Of a stretch of 64,000 nt of DNA, positions 20,986-33,249 are shown one piece after another. Each line of letters starts with the position of its first letter. The first letter of the stretch is position 1. This DNA is from Metellina segmentata (Eukaryota > Arthropoda > Arachnida > Araneae > Tetragnathidae). The translations under genes and the position numbers were made by a program. Location: NCBI GenBank assembly GCA_947359465.1, contig OX375880.1, positions 19,978,714-20,042,713 of the forward strand, written 5' to 3'. Below the pieces are notes generated by a model that worked only from the letters and a program-made list of their open reading frames with translations, ran no database searches and had not been told where the DNA came from.

Positions 20986-20987
20986 AT

Positions 20988-21345
20988 TAACCCTCCAAGT
21001 GATATCAACGAGATATCGCGTCCATCATGACGAATTTTTCTATTGACGAGATATCTCGTTAATATATTGCCGATTTTTTTAATAATGGCGAGATCAAGTT
21101 ATGGTCAGTTTGCTTCTAATGACGAGATAGTGTGGTGTTGAGGCAGCTGGTGGCGCCTTAAATCTGTCGTGGCCGAAAGTCCTCACGTTGGGTTGGTGTG
21201 GAGGTTTGGAGAGTGGGGTGCGAGCTCAGATGTTGCCTCGTCATCTGATCGTGTTTCAAAATTACGTGGCGATACACCGAATGGCTTAGGATGGGACGGT
21301 GGTAACAATTTGAATACCCCGGGTTGAGACGACCATTAGGAAGGT
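20988..21345 (+). mobile_element. TTAA MITE family P copy interrupted by a SINE fragment
   Basis: TTAACCCTCCAAGTG start, GACGAGATATCTCG palindrome and GATCAAGTTATGGTCAG internal motifs. A sense SINE body fragment (21129-21272) follows, and the ending GAGACGACCATTAGGAAGG resembles the right end of the copy at 40513-40725. Confidence 0.65.
21129..21272 (+). mobile_element. SINE family A body fragment, sense
   Basis: GTGGTGTTGAGGCAGCTGG to GTTTCAAAATTACGTGGCG, with family A diagnostic GGCCGAAAGTCCTCACGTTG. Confidence 0.8.
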
Positions 21346-21349
21346 AAAA

Positions 21350-22028
21350 TTAGGAACACGACGAGAAAAACTTATAATATAAAATTTCCATTTTGGTTTC
21401 CTCAGAAATTTTATGTTTCGACAGTGAGTTTAACCTGTAAGCCGATGACGTCATACTGGTTGAATGCATTCCGGGAAAGATTATATTGCTCTTGTTCAGT
21501 TCGAAAAAGAAAGAAAAATCTTGAGTCGAAACAAATATTCATCCGAATTCTCTATGGTATTCAAAGATTTCACACACACAAAGTAATGCATCACCATCAG
21601 AGAACCCGCAAAGCACTTCTGTTCACGCGGATCAATATGAATATTCGCCGATCAGACGAAATCCCGGGGTCCCGAGTCAGGAAGAGCTCCCGGATGAAAA
21701 ATGACGTCCACAAAGTCCACATTCACGGCTCTACCGAGAAATGCTCTTAACCGCCGCATTATCATAATGAGAGATCTCGCAAATCAGAACCATAAATCAT
21801 TCCTCCGATCCCTTTTCACACACGAACACCGACCGTGGAAGCACTACGGCGCAATCACGATTGAAACAGTATATGCATAACCCTCAAGGGTGAAGTGACT
21901 CGCTTTGAGCGATGGTTCGACTCCTCTGGCATGCGGAGTTCATCCATCTAACGGCGTTTAGGTGGTAACTGCGCCGAAGAGATTGAGTGGCAGTGAGGGT
22001 ATTACTGCTGAGGTGGTGGTGTGATTTG
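21350..22028. other. unassigned sequence
   Basis: A 108-codon frame at 21424-21750 has no recognisable domain. A GGTTCGACTCC box near 21915 is B-box-like, but its flanks do not form a tRNA T-stem. Confidence 0.35.
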
Positions 22029-23265
22029 GTATTTTCAATTAACGACGCACTGGAGAAACGCAACTAGCTATTGGCGAAGGTCCAGGATCAACCCCAGAAG
22101 GTCAGATGACGAGGTGACACTTGAACTGGTGCCCCACTCTCCAAATTTCCACACCGAGTCAACGTGAGGACATTTGGGGCCACAGAAGATTTAATGTGTA
22201 ATAACCCCATGCACACTACAGTCTTTGGTTGAATTCGATCTCGCAATCCTCTGGTTGCTAATCCGTTACTTTTGCAACCTGGTTTCCAACGCATCGAGGA
22301 AATCAGAGAAGCGACTCACAAGTGTAATGTAGGTAGGTAGTTAGATTTATTAACGTTGCACTGAACGACACAACGGGTAATTGGCGAAGGTCCAGGATCA
22401 ACCCCAGAAGGTCAGATGACGAGGTGACACTTGAACTGGTGCCCCACTCTCCAAATTTCCACACCGAGTCAACGTGAGGACATTTGGGGCCACAGAAGAT
22501 TTAATGTGTAATAACCCCATGCACACTACAGTCTTTGGTTGAATTCGATCTCGCAATCCTCTGGTTGCTAATCCGTTACTTTTGCAACCTGGTTTCCAAC
22601 GCATCGAGGAAATCAGAGAAGTGACTCACAAGTGTAATGTAGGTAGGTAGTTAGATTTATTAACGTTGCACTGAACGACACAACGGGTAATTGGCGAAGG
22701 TCCAGGATCAACCCCAGAAGGTCAGATGACGAGGTGACACCTGAACTGGCGCCCCACTCTCCAAAACCTTCCACACCGAGCCAACGTGAGGACATTTGAG
22801 GCCACGACAGATTCAATTTGTACTATCCCCATGTACACGACAGTCTTTGGTTGGATTCGAATTCGCAATCCCCCGGTTGCTAATCCGTTACTTTCCCAAC
22901 CTGGCTACAACAGATCGGGAAAATCAGTGGAGTGACTTTCACGTTTAAGATAGGTAGGTATCTTAAATACCATAGCACTGGAAAAACACAACGGGCTACT
23001 GACGAAGGTCCGAGATCAAACCCCGATGGTAGAATTCGAGAATAACAACACGCAATTTTGAACCATGGTCAGTTGACGAGGGGACACCTCAACGGGCGCT
23101 ACCACTCTCCTAACTTCAACACCAAGCCAGCGTGAGGACGTTTGAGGAAACGACATATTTAACACTGCACCACCCATTTTTGTACGCGACGGTGCTTGGG
23201 ATTCGTACTTGCAAACCTTCGGATGATAATCCGTTACTCTTCCAACCGGGCTACCGCGACCCAAA
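22029..23265 (-). mobile_element. tandem cluster of four family B SINEs
   Basis: Four antisense copies follow one another (about 22029-22320, 22337-22630, 22648-22928, 22950-23265), each running from a GGTAGGTA-type tail to a family B head such as GGTTGCTAATCCGTTAC. The first three carry the same internal deletion between AACCCCAGAAG and GTCAGATGACGAGG, so they descend from one copy by tandem duplication. The fourth is independent. Confidence 0.9.
22072..22691 (+). repeat. 310-bp tandem duplication, nearly identical
   Basis: Comparing 22088-22320 with 22398-22630, I find one difference (GAAGCGACTCAC versus GAAGTGACTCAC). Period 310 bp. The third unit is clearly more diverged. Confidence 0.93.
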
Positions 23266-23308
23266 TAAGTGTACGTTTGATATAAAAAATTAATATTCAT
23301 AAACACTC

Positions 23309-23690
23309 CTGGAGGTTGCCTTGACGACGTATCTCGTCATTAGCAAAACCATTAGATTCCTGTGGACGAGATATCTCGTTACTAGACGAAAACTGGTCCG
23401 ATCTTGATCCTGTTATCATAAAAATTCGAGAACATCTTGTTGACGATATATCTCGTCACTAGCAAAATTGGTCGGATCTTGATGGACGAGATATCTCGTC
23501 ATTAGAAAAGCTGAACAGATATTAATGGACGAGATATCTCGTCACTAGCAAAATTGGACTGATCTTGATGGACGAGATACTCGTCATTAGAAAAGCTGAA
23601 CAGATATCTCGTCACTATCAAAATTAGTCGGATATTGTTGGACGAGATATCTCGTTGCTAGAAAAATTGGTGGGATCTTGATAGACTTAA
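23309..23690 (+). repeat. array of GACGAGATATCTCGTC palindromes
   Basis: About eight copies or near copies of the 16-bp palindrome, spaced about 35-80 bp with linkers like ATTAGAAAAGCTGAACAG and AAAATTGGTCGGATCTTGA. These are the internal motifs of MITE family P, here expanded into a short array. Left edge CACTCCTGGAGGTTGCC resembles a family P end. Confidence 0.85.
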
Positions 23691-24310
23691 TTGGAAAAGT
23701 AAAGGACTAGCAATCGGAGGATTGAGAATTCGAATGCAACCAAATACCGTATTTAACAAAGGGGGGCTCGAGCATGTTTAATCTGTCGTGGCCTAAAATG
23801 TCCTCACAACGGCATGACGTGGAATTTGGTAATGGTAATTTTAGTTAACGTCGTACTAGAGCAACACAATGGACTATTGGCGACGGTCCGGGATCAGTCC
23901 CTTAAGGGAAAGGATCGAGGACAACACCTCGTAATTTTGAACCACGGTCAGATGACGAAGCAACACCTGAGCTGGCACCCCACTCTCCAAACTTCCACGC
24001 CAACCCAACGTGAGGACTTTCAGCCACGACAGATTTAAGGTGCACCAGCCGCCTCTACACCATACGTTTACAAACATCCATGCCCGGACCCGGATTCGAA
24101 CCAGGAACCTTCCGATCTAGAGGCTATCACCTTAACCACTATGCCGGTTGGTCGGCCGTGGAAGTTTGAAGAGTGGTCTCAAGATCTCAACTCGTCACCT
24201 GACCGTGGTTCAACATTAGGAATTGTTTTCTCCAGATATTTCCCTTCGAGTTTGATTCATGATCCTCGCCGATAGCCCGTTGTGTTCCACCAGTGCGACG
24301 TTAATACCAT
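23691..24310 (+). mobile_element. SINE family B, sense, split by another SINE
   Basis: The head GGAAAAGTAAAGGACTAGCA, B box GAATTCGAATGC and body run to GGCATGACGTGGAA. The body resumes after 24157 at CCGTGGAAGTTTGAAGAGTG and ends in CGACGTTAATACC with a CCATTACC tail. Confidence 0.85.
23826..24157 (-). mobile_element. SINE family A, full length, nested in family B
   Basis: TTTGGTAATGGTAATTTTAG tail through intact boxes to CACTATGCCGGTTGGTCGG. It interrupts the family B body; CGTGGAA on both sides may be a short target-site duplication, though part of it is host SINE sequence. Confidence 0.92.
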
Positions 24311-24311
24311 A

Positions 24312-24950
24312 CCATTACCTTCATAAAAAGGTTGATAAATAAAATGAATGTTCCAAACTGTCTGGATCAACCAATCGCACATCTCCGCCACAAGCTATTT
24401 TCATTTTATTACAAAATCCGAACTCATCAACTATTTAAGGAATCGAACTCGCCGTAACAGGTTGCAAGCCGTCTTCAAATTAGAAGAGTTCGCCGCCGAA
24501 TGCCCTTTTGGTAACTAGGGCTGGTGTTCACTTAAAGGACTTCTCTTTTTGATTCTGTCTTCTTTGCCATTTTTTTTCTTCCTCAATCCCCTGAGAGCAA
24601 AGAAACGGAAGGTGCTCTTGTTTGTTTTCCTTCCGCCAACTCAATTCAGATTCACTGTTGCACCCCTCATCTGAAGACAAACAAGCAGCGAGAAAAGGAG
24701 GGGGCGTTTAGGGCTTTCGAACAATCCAAGTTTCCTAACTAGTACTGAATTTCTGTTCCTTTCGTTGGGAGTAAGAATGTTTGTTTTTCGTCATTTGAAT
24801 GAATAATAGGACGATGCAGAACGCGTTGAAATAGTTTTTCAATATCCGTGTACGTCTCATGTTTGATTTATGAGTCTTATGATTGAATAGAGACATGGTC
24901 GCGATTCGGTAGTCACGAGTTCAGTTGGTAGATTCGCGAATAAGCAATTG
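24312..24950. other. unassigned sequence
   Basis: Moderately GC-rich, no long frame and no repeat recognised. Confidence 0.35.
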
Positions 24951-24954
24951 GGTG

Positions 24955-25105
24955 GTTGGTTGCTTTGGGATTTTATAGCGCTAAGTCTTTTCAGACAATG
25001 CTGCGTGAAACACAAGGCAACGAGGGACAGGAAAAAAAACTAGAAGGGAAAGAGTAGACGAGGGTTAAACGGAAGGGAGGACAGATTACTCGGGGATGTG
25101 ATGCA
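24955..25105 (+). repeat. R2 dispersed repeat, degenerate
   Basis: GGTTGGTTGCTTTGGGATTT, TATAGCGCTAAG and ATGCTGCGTGAAACACAAGG follow the R2 order. Confidence 0.55.
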
Positions 25106-25765
25106 CGTACATAATTAAAGTATCCCAATACGTTAAAAATCTCATTTTTGTCCACAAGTTTAAAAAAAAATGTTTTTTGATCATATTTGATAGTGTATTT
25201 GACTTTCAAAAATATATTTAATTTTTTCTCTATCTTAATTAGTTGCAGATATATTAAGATTTTAATGAAAGTGGGAAAACCTTAAGTAGGTATGGAAACA
25301 CCGGAAATGCCGATTAAAAGACCAAAACCTGTCAAAATTAAAATTTACTTTTTTTGCAAATATAATATTAGAAAGGGGTTTCTCAAATATTTAAATGGTT
25401 TATATTTTGAAAATACTGTGAATATTTTTAAAGAGAAGTGAAGAACAAAATTGTTTACACAAACATTAAAAGCAATATAGGGAAAACGACGTACTTCAAA
25501 CTATATTTTATTCGACATTAATATTCATGCATTATTCCCTGATTTAATAACACAAAAATTTACTGATGGATTCTCGTAAGAGACTTCGATAACTCGTTCT
25601 TTATAATGTTAACTAAGGAATAAACTAGAATAACTATGCTGAGTAGAAAAGGTTTTAAATCATGGTATTTTATTTAAGAAATAGGACTGTAAAACTATCA
25701 AAAACTTATATTCGATTTTCGATAGCTGTAAAATTTTTATGTACAGACAGAGACTAAGTACAGAC
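25106..25765. other. unassigned AT-rich sequence
   Basis: No gene or repeat family recognised. Confidence 0.35.
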
Positions 25766-25769
25766 TAAG

Positions 25770-26792
25770 ACAGAGACTATGTACAGACTAAAAATCCTGA
25801 AAATCCAACAGAAAGTCTAATTTTTTTTTTATTTCTTCAATATTCAATTCTTCAATATTCAATTCAATTTCAAATATTCTTCAATATCTTTGCTTTCAAA
25901 CGATGCCAAGATCTTGAAAATGTTCAAAATAGTTTTCGTTAGGTATTGTCACCTTGAAACAGACTTGTTTCCAAAACTTTAAACTCAATTCTGAGGAAAC
26001 AAGTTTTTACCAAAGGATGCTTTGTTTAAACAGTGATTACTCAAGAATAAATTAATATATTATAATTATTTTTGTATCATTATAATCTACATAATACAGC
26101 GGATGTTTTGACCCTCAATCAGAGTTATTAGTTAAAAAATAAATTTTTAAAGGATTTTTTAAATCATAAATTTCTTGAAAAAATCGTGATTTTTAATGCA
26201 TTCTTGGCGAAAAATGTGGTAACAGAAAACTTTTTCTCTCTAGAAACTTGATTGAGGGTCAAAACATGAAGAACAATATTGGAAATAATTTCCAACTAGA
26301 ATCGTCTTTGTAGACAAATTAGAATTTGAGATAGCACTGTTCAAAAAACATGCTAATTAGCTCATTATATCTTAATAAGCTAATTGCTAATTAGTTGAAT
26401 ATGATTTTTTTCTCATTGAAATAGTTTTAAGCATAAACCAATGACCAACTGTGAAAAAACAGGATTTTTATAGTTAAAAAAAAATTTAAAAAAAAACTTC
26501 TTCATACACAAACCCTGTTGAACGTGTTTCCTCATCCATGTCCATTTATTGCAGAAAAACAAACTTTACATTTTTAAATTGAGGCTTCGAGGGGCACTTT
26601 AGGACTACCTGTGTGCCAATTTTAAAGGCTACAGATTGATCTGAAGATATAAGAAAGAAATAGGAATGTTTACTGCACTGTTCTAAAGTATAATTGTACC
26701 AAATTTGATGTGGATTGGTCAAACGGTGTAGATTTGTATAGAGAATAACACACACATACCTACATACACACATTCCTTTTTTTATATATAGA
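25770..26792 (-). mobile_element. Helitron-like element, 5' part
   Basis: On the minus strand the right end reads TCTATATATAAAAAAAGGAA preceded by A, a Helitron-type 5' terminus. The first 250 bp inward recur at 47210-47440 and 59620-59870, and the rest at 46515-47200. No CTRR hairpin end was found on the lower-coordinate side, so this copy lacks its 3' end. A 92-codon frame in the 5' part is not called as a gene. Confidence 0.75.
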
Positions 26793-27299
26793 TAGAATTT
26801 AGAAAATGGCTTGAGGAATCCCAATTCTTAAGAAACAGGGATTTCATATTTTCATATCGGAAATACATCGTGGCGCAAGTAAATAACTATACAGATGAAT
26901 CAGTGATATATCGAGGCGCTATATAACGATAGATTATTTACCTCCAAAAACCCCTTCATGTAACGAAACGATTAGCTATAAATCCACTGAATTTGTTCAA
27001 TTTCACCTTGTATATTTAAAAAAATCTTATAACAATCCCAAACACCATAAAGGTCTCAAAACAAATCAATCATAGCATCACAAAAATGGCGAAATATATT
27101 TTTGATAAAATAAAAAACTCAAATTCAAAGGGGCTCAAATACAAACTCCATAATTCAGTGTTGTTCTCCCAACGCATTAAACTCTTAGCTAAGATTTCCC
27201 AGATACACCAAAACCATCATAGATAATCCCAAAAGACAAACAAATGTAAAAGAACCCCGTCCGCTATTCGTTAACCCCCCCCCCTCCTCCTTTCCAATC

Positions 27300-27640
27300 T
27301 CCTCCAATCATAATTCAAACCACGAGAGGGTGGTGCATGATATGGGGGAAGTGTGTTTTATGATACACTTACGATCGTCTGTAATGGAACTTATATTCCC
27401 GGAATCATTAATACGAAGCCAGATATTGTGGGAAATGGAACAGTGTCATTCGCTGCAGACGATGTGTTGGGGGTTGAGGAGGGGTTTGTTTGGGACCGTG
27501 AAGGCAGACGATTTATTTGGAATTACTTCTTCAGTATCCCGAAATCTATTACATTTTGTTCCTTCTTTTTTTCTATTTGTAGCTGGTGTCCAAGTCAGAT
27601 AAGGAAGTTTTTGAGCTCAGAGTGAAGCGTGGACAAGTGG
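27300..27640 (+). other. unassigned block with two overlapping open frames
   Basis: Two plus-strand frames (27330-27602 and 27353-27625) are open together. One reads GTYIPGIINTKPDIVGNGT. No domain, splice pair or homologue recognised. It could be an exon or a transposon remnant. Confidence 0.3.
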
Positions 27641-27734
27641 AGTTGAGTTGTTGGTTCTTAATCACGATGCTGTGATCCGTAGGGAAGGGCAATAAATGGA
27701 AGGGGGGGACATTAGATTCAGTTTTTTTTTTTTT

Positions 27735-27795
27735 TAGTTTTATGGGGCAATGGCCAAACTGCGGCAAACGCAAGAAGTAAGAAATGTCATGAATC
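27735..27795 (+). repeat. R2 fragment
   Basis: AGTTTTATGGGGCAATGGCC and AAACTGCGGCAAACGCAAG. Confidence 0.5.
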
Positions 27796-27839
27796 TCTAT
27801 AGTAAAATAAGTTACCATCGCCACCGGATTGACAACTCG

Positions 27840-28652
27840 CTTTTTTCGTTCGATTATTAGACGGTTTTCCCGAGATTCGGATGCGGCTATTAGTTTAGGG
27901 TGCATTAAGTGTCAAATTCGAAAGAAGAGACATTTCTACGCGAGTGTGCAAAACACGTACACATTTTCAGTCATCAGCCGTCAGTTTATTTTTACAGTAC
28001 CTCTAAACATGAATTTTTGAACCTCGCCGAGTGTTTTTAGAAATTTCAATGTGGTTCCTGATAACAGATTTTGAAATTTGAAAAAGTCGGGACAATTTTG
28101 TTAATTTTTTGTTGAAACCGTCAATTAGTTTTTAAATGTGAAACATCACTGGAAACCTTAGATAATACTCATTCTTATAATATAATTATTTGTAAAATTG
28201 GTTTATAAAGAAATTCGAAGTGATCAAAAGTATAATTTCGCGATAGTGTACAAATTATTCATCGCGGGGATAAACCTGAAACGTGTAACGGCCTTGATGA
28301 AACTCGCTTTGACGTCATGGCCCCAAAACGTCCAATCAGGAATATATGAATTATTAAGATAGTTTCGCCTTCTCAAGATTGAAAATTCGATTTTGTCGCT
28401 TGATTCTCAGATTGTGTCCCGAGGAAGTACGTATTAGAAAATTGCGAAATTAATATGGTTTGTTCAAAATTATATAGGAAACAAGACAGAGAAGGTTTTT
28501 TTTTTCGATGCGGCTAATAAAACATATTCCTACCTGGCCCTCACCAAGTCGCTTGCAAAATGCGTGTTGGTTTGAGAAGCAAACCAAAAGCTATTACGTA
28601 GCAATCAACGGGTGTTAGCGACCGTATGCTAGCAGGAGGCAGAGCCCCCTAG
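27840..28652 (+). mobile_element. Helitron-like element, 3' part
   Basis: Ends in AGGAGGCAGAGCCCCCTAG followed by T, a hairpin plus CTAG terminus typical of Helitrons. The interior shares blocks with 46020-46500 (for example ACGGTTTTCCCGAGA versus ACGGTTTCTCTAGA, and GTGGTTCCTGATAACAGA). GACGTCATGG at 28314 matches the blocks at 47514 and 53929. The left boundary is uncertain. Confidence 0.75.
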
Positions 28653-28659
28653 TGGAACA

Positions 28660-28845
28660 AAAAACGGATTGGTGATATGAAAGAAAAAATGATCGCTTGG
28701 ATATCCGAGGAGAGCGACAACCATGTTTACTAAAGGCAGTAAACCCAATGAGAAAAGAAAATATCACTTGAGTACTTCGGGTTTGTAAAGCTGGAACACA
28801 CCAAAAGATGTACACCAGAGGGCAGTTTCAAATGTGAACTGAAAA
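28660..28845 (+). repeat. R2 3' part
   Basis: GAAAATATCACTTGAGTACT, TCGGGTTTGTAAAGCTGG and ACCAGAGGGCAGTTTCAAAT match 37855-37985 and 54285-54375. Confidence 0.6.
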
Positions 28846-29871
28846 GGATTGCGAATACTAGCACAAAATTCTGATATAGTATTTATTGAAATGTACAGCC
28901 GTCAAAAGAAAAAAACGACTCACCCGATCGTAATTGCACAATATACATCACAGAACAAAACGGAAGGTAGAAATCGACAGGAGTGAATGTTTTCTACAAA
29001 TATGAATAGTTAAAATTTGTCTAAGGGGCCATCTTTATATTAAATTGGGTGCTTGCTCCAAAAATTTCAATACGAACTCCCATCTTTTATCACAGATTTG
29101 GATTCTAAACAAAATTTCAGACGGATTTGATAAAAAATTAATGTAAAACGGCGTAAAATTGACCGAGAAAATCCATAAAAACCATTGAGGGAGCATGTAA
29201 AAGTTCAATCACAATATAAATATTAATAAAGACGTGTAGTGGCCGTCGTAGTCAATGACCTGTTGCGGGCATCTTGGTATGAAGTCCAATAAGATGGTGA
29301 CAAAGTTGGAATACATTCTGATTGAAATCCAGGATGTGTTGGCAGTAATTTCTGTTTTCCATTTGTGAACAATCCCCAATAACGATGATAATCATCTAAT
29401 TTTGCAAACAGTCTCACTGCGCTACTAATTATGCACGTAATGGGCTGGAATTTGGAATTCCGATGTTTCAGTAACAGTTGAATTAAATGGTATCAAAATT
29501 GACCCATATTTATGATCGTAATTTTCATATAATATTAATTTCATAATTCATAAAAAATAGTAAATTTAGTTTCATAATTAAAATGTTTATAGACTGTGTT
29601 TGGGTTTTTGGGTAGCAAAGGTTGAAAAAACAATTTCCAAGAAAAAATAATGTTTGTTGCTAGCGTGGTGGCAAAATCCACGTAGCAACGGTGGTTTGTG
29701 TATTAAAACACACACACACATTAAAAAAAAAAAAAACTAAACTACAAAAATCTATCTGGAGCCTAGATTTTTTTTTTGTAAAAAATATTTTTTTTCATGA
29801 AAAAAAAAATTTATTTATTTAGGCCATAAAAGGTCAAGAAGGGAGCAAAATGTCGAATGTAGAAAAAAATG

Positions 29872-29902
<31 letters not shown>

Positions 29903-31074
29903 TGCCTCTGTTGGAATTGCCTCAGGAAGCGCTTGCTGCAGAATTACGTTAAGTTATTGTTGATTTAAATAAGCTAGTTTTTGGAGTTGTAAATATGTTG
30001 TAATAAAGCAAGTTTAATCCATTCTGATGTTAGGTCTACATGATATTTCAGTACTTGCGCTAATTTAAAATTGCACTTAAAAAAAACTTGGCGTCTAATA
30101 CAAACTAACCGCCAGAAACCCACTAAATTCCTGTGTGTTTAAATAAACATCTAAAATCGCATTATGTCAGGGTCCTATTTTGCTTATTAGCACTCCATTA
30201 GGTCAAAATACGTTACGAGTACACAAGGGTTTTTGAAAAACAATGAGGAAAGATAAACCACCAATAAAAACCATCCTACTCAACCCATTAAACTATCCCA
30301 CACACATCGAAACCCGACGCAATTGAATTTAGAACTCGTGGGGAACAAAACCAGAAACCCTCACGAAATCCGTCAAATAAAAAACAATTCCGACAGGCAG
30401 CAAAACAACAAAAAAAAACGCCCAACCAAAGGTGCAAAGTGCAGCGGATAAAGGTGTTCCTGATTGACCTCTCAGTCCTCGAAACTCTACCTCAAAATCA
30501 AATCTCACGAGCTCGACCTTTCTGGAGACGGTCGACAATTTATAATGAAACTCGAAGAAGAAATAATTACCGAATGCGCCTAGAACTCATCTAGCCGAGG
30601 TACATGAAAAGCAAACACAGCGAAAGGGGATTTGGGATTTGCAAAAGATTAATCGTTGCCGGTGGATCGTTAATTTTCATCGTCTGTATGAAATGGATTT
30701 TGAATGTTTCGCGTACTTTGATAATGGTTGGAAATTTTAAATCGTGCGTGCAGAATTCGGGCTTTAGATTGATTCTAGGAATGGGCATTGACGATTTAAG
30801 AGTGAAGTGTATAGCTCGGGAAATTGTTTTAGTTGAAGTTTTGTTTGGTAAATCGGAGTGGGTTGTAGGATTTAATATTTTAATCATATCACACACACAC
30901 ACACACACACACAGAATTCCTCAGTGGAATACAATAATGCAATATAATATCACTCAATTTTTGAGATACAAGAAGATTAATAGTTCTAGATGGACCCAAC
31001 TGTGTTTTCTAAAAGGTTACCTTCTTACCTCTTCTTCTTTTTTAATTTTGTATTCCCTGTTCCGCCACTGAAAG
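28846..31074. other. low-complexity and unassigned sequence
   Basis: Contains poly-T at about 29872-29899, a CA run at about 30888-30913 and several A/T-rich stretches. A 155-codon frame (30604-31071) runs through the CA repeat and has no domain. Confidence 0.4.
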
Positions 31075-31075
31075 G

Positions 31076-31615
31076 TCCGCGGTGGCCAGGTTGGAAGAAT
31101 AACAGATTAGCAACCGGTGGGTTGCGAATTCAAATCCAACAAACATCGTAAAGAAAAAAGAGGACTGGTGCACGTTAAATCTGTCGGTACCTCAATTGTC
31201 CTCACGTTGACGTGGTGTGGAAGTTTGGAGAGTGGGGTGCCAGCTCAGGTGTTTTCCTCGTCATCTGACCGTGGATAACATTTACGTGGGATATTTCCCT
31301 TCGGCCAACGTCAATAGCCCGGTTAGAAGAGCACAGGATTAGCAACCGGAGGGTTATGAGTTCGAATCCAGCCAAATACCGTCGTGTACATATGGGGCTG
31401 GTTCACGTTAAATCCGTCTTTTCCTCAATTGGCCTCACGTTGGCGTGCTATGGAAGTTTGGAGAGTGGGGTGACAGCTCAGGTGTCGACTCGTCAGCTGA
31501 CTGCGACTGAAAATTACGTGGCATTGTCCTCGTATCTTTCTCTTTGGGGTTTGATCCCGGACCGTCTTCAATAGCCCGTTTTATTGCAAGAGTACGACGG
31601 TAATTAAAATATACC
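31076..31615 (+). mobile_element. fused SINE family B dimer
   Basis: One sense copy starts GGTCCGCGGTGGCCAGGTTG (31076) and stops in its body at CGTCAATAGCCCGG (about 31322). There it becomes the head of a second sense copy (GGTTAGAAGAGCACAGG, B box GAGTTCGAATCC). The second copy runs to GACGGTAATTAAAATATACC. The joint falls on TAGCCCGG, which occurs both in the SINE 3' body and in the family B head. Confidence 0.9.
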
Positions 31616-32579
31616 TATACCGAACTTTACCAGTAAGATATAATTTGTACCAAGCACTAAGAACAACTAGAACAGCTATGGAACAAGTTTTATTCATTAC
31701 TGTGAGACTAATTTACAAGTCCACATCCGATACACCCAAAACAGCTCTTCCCATTTAAATATGCAAGTTTCTTGCGACAGTGAGAACAATGCTCAAGAAC
31801 AATCCATTTAAATTCGGCTACTCTGTTACGTAATGGGTTTCAGATGGATTTGATGATGTAAATGGCGACGCTTTAAGCTTGCTTCTTTTTCTGCTCTTTT
31901 GATAGATTGTATCCAAGCAATTCTTTTCATTACTATTATTTCTCTTCCCTTATCTCCTGTAGACGCAAGAAAAATAGAGTAATGTTGTAATGGATGCCAA
32001 TGATTTCGGATATTTCTTCCTTTCAGAATCAGTTCGGAGAGACGAAAATTCGTTTCCTTCAGTTCGCTTTTCGTTCTTATTCAATTTTCAGCGGGGCTTA
32101 ATTTAATATTAAGTTTATTTTAAATTCCGATGTGTTGATTATAATACGAGGCAGTATATTGTTGAAACAAGAGGAATACTTTGCATTTCGTATGAGATTC
32201 TGTACCTTTTTTTCATCATACGGGAAATTGATTTTGTTCTTGAAGGTGTCAGTGAAATTTAATCTACATGAAGTTTGAGAGGCTTTATCTGTTGTTATTA
32301 AGTTAACATCAAGCTAAAAAAGATTTACTGTTTGTGCGGCAGAACATGTTTCCTATATATATTCCGAATGTGACGTCAGTTCGCTTGCGTTTCGAACACG
32401 ATTTAAGCACGATTAAGCAAAATAGTGAATAACAAAAATTCCAAACAAGGAATTTTTAATTGCTTTGAATTCCGAAGCATTTAGGTAACAGAAGCCAAAT
32501 ATTCGCTTTCCTCACCAAAATCCCTCCCACAGATTGAAAAAGAATAGAATACTCAGTTGAAATTTTTACTGTGAATGGT
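31616..32579. other. unassigned sequence
   Basis: No gene or repeat recognised. Confidence 0.35.
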
Positions 32580-32908
32580 AAAGTAATAGTAATGGTAATT
32601 TTAGTTAATGTCGTACTAGAGCAACACAACGGGCTATTGACGACGGTCCGGGATCAATCCCTTAAGGGAAAAATACGAGGACAACACCTCGTAATTTTGA
32701 ACCACGGTCAGATGACGAAGCAACATCTGATCTAGCACCCCACTCTCCAAAATTCCACACCAACCACTTTCGTCTACGACAAATTTAAGGTGCACCAGCC
32801 CCCTCTACACCATACGGTTACAAACATCCATTCCCGGACCCGGGTTCGAACCAGGAACCTTCCGATCTAGTGGCTAACACCTTAACCACTATACCGGTTG
32901 GTCGGCTT
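32580..32908 (-). mobile_element. SINE family A, full length, antisense
   Basis: AGTAATAGTAATGGTAATTT tail through B box GGGTTCGAACCAGG and A box CTTAACCACTATACCGG to GGTCGGC. A small deletion around CAACCACTTTCG removes part of the CCCAACGTGAGG block. Confidence 0.93.
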
Positions 32909-33235
32909 TATTGCGAATGGAATTAGCTTATTTTGACTATTGGAAATTGTAGACTTCGATAATACGTTAATTGTTCAAAATTATATGTATTAAAAAAACT
33001 CAGAAATATATTCTTATATTTAATATATTACTATATTAAATTATACTCAAAAATTACTTTACTTATTTATGGCATGTTAGAATATTCCGCATACAAATGA
33101 TTCTACATGTGAGACACACATTGTACAAAGGCACTAATTATTTTTATTGATTGATGAATTTATTAAATCATTACACAATTATTTTTCATTGTTTTCATAA
33201 GAAATTTTTTTGTTTAAATTAAGAAAAACGGGGTA
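32909..33235. other. unassigned AT-rich sequence
   Basis: Nothing recognised. Confidence 0.35.
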
Positions 33236-33249
33236 GGGTATGAATGTTT

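Noticed and set aside
21900..21925. Isolated B box GGTTCGACTCC
   Set aside because: Flanking bases do not pair as a T-stem and no A box or SINE body adjoins it.
23309..23690. CRISPR-like array of short repeats
   Set aside because: The genome is eukaryotic, the repeats are perfect palindromes with related linkers, and they belong to a dispersed MITE.
30604..31071. 155-codon open frame
   Set aside because: It runs through a CA microsatellite (THTHTH) and shows no domain or homology I recognise.
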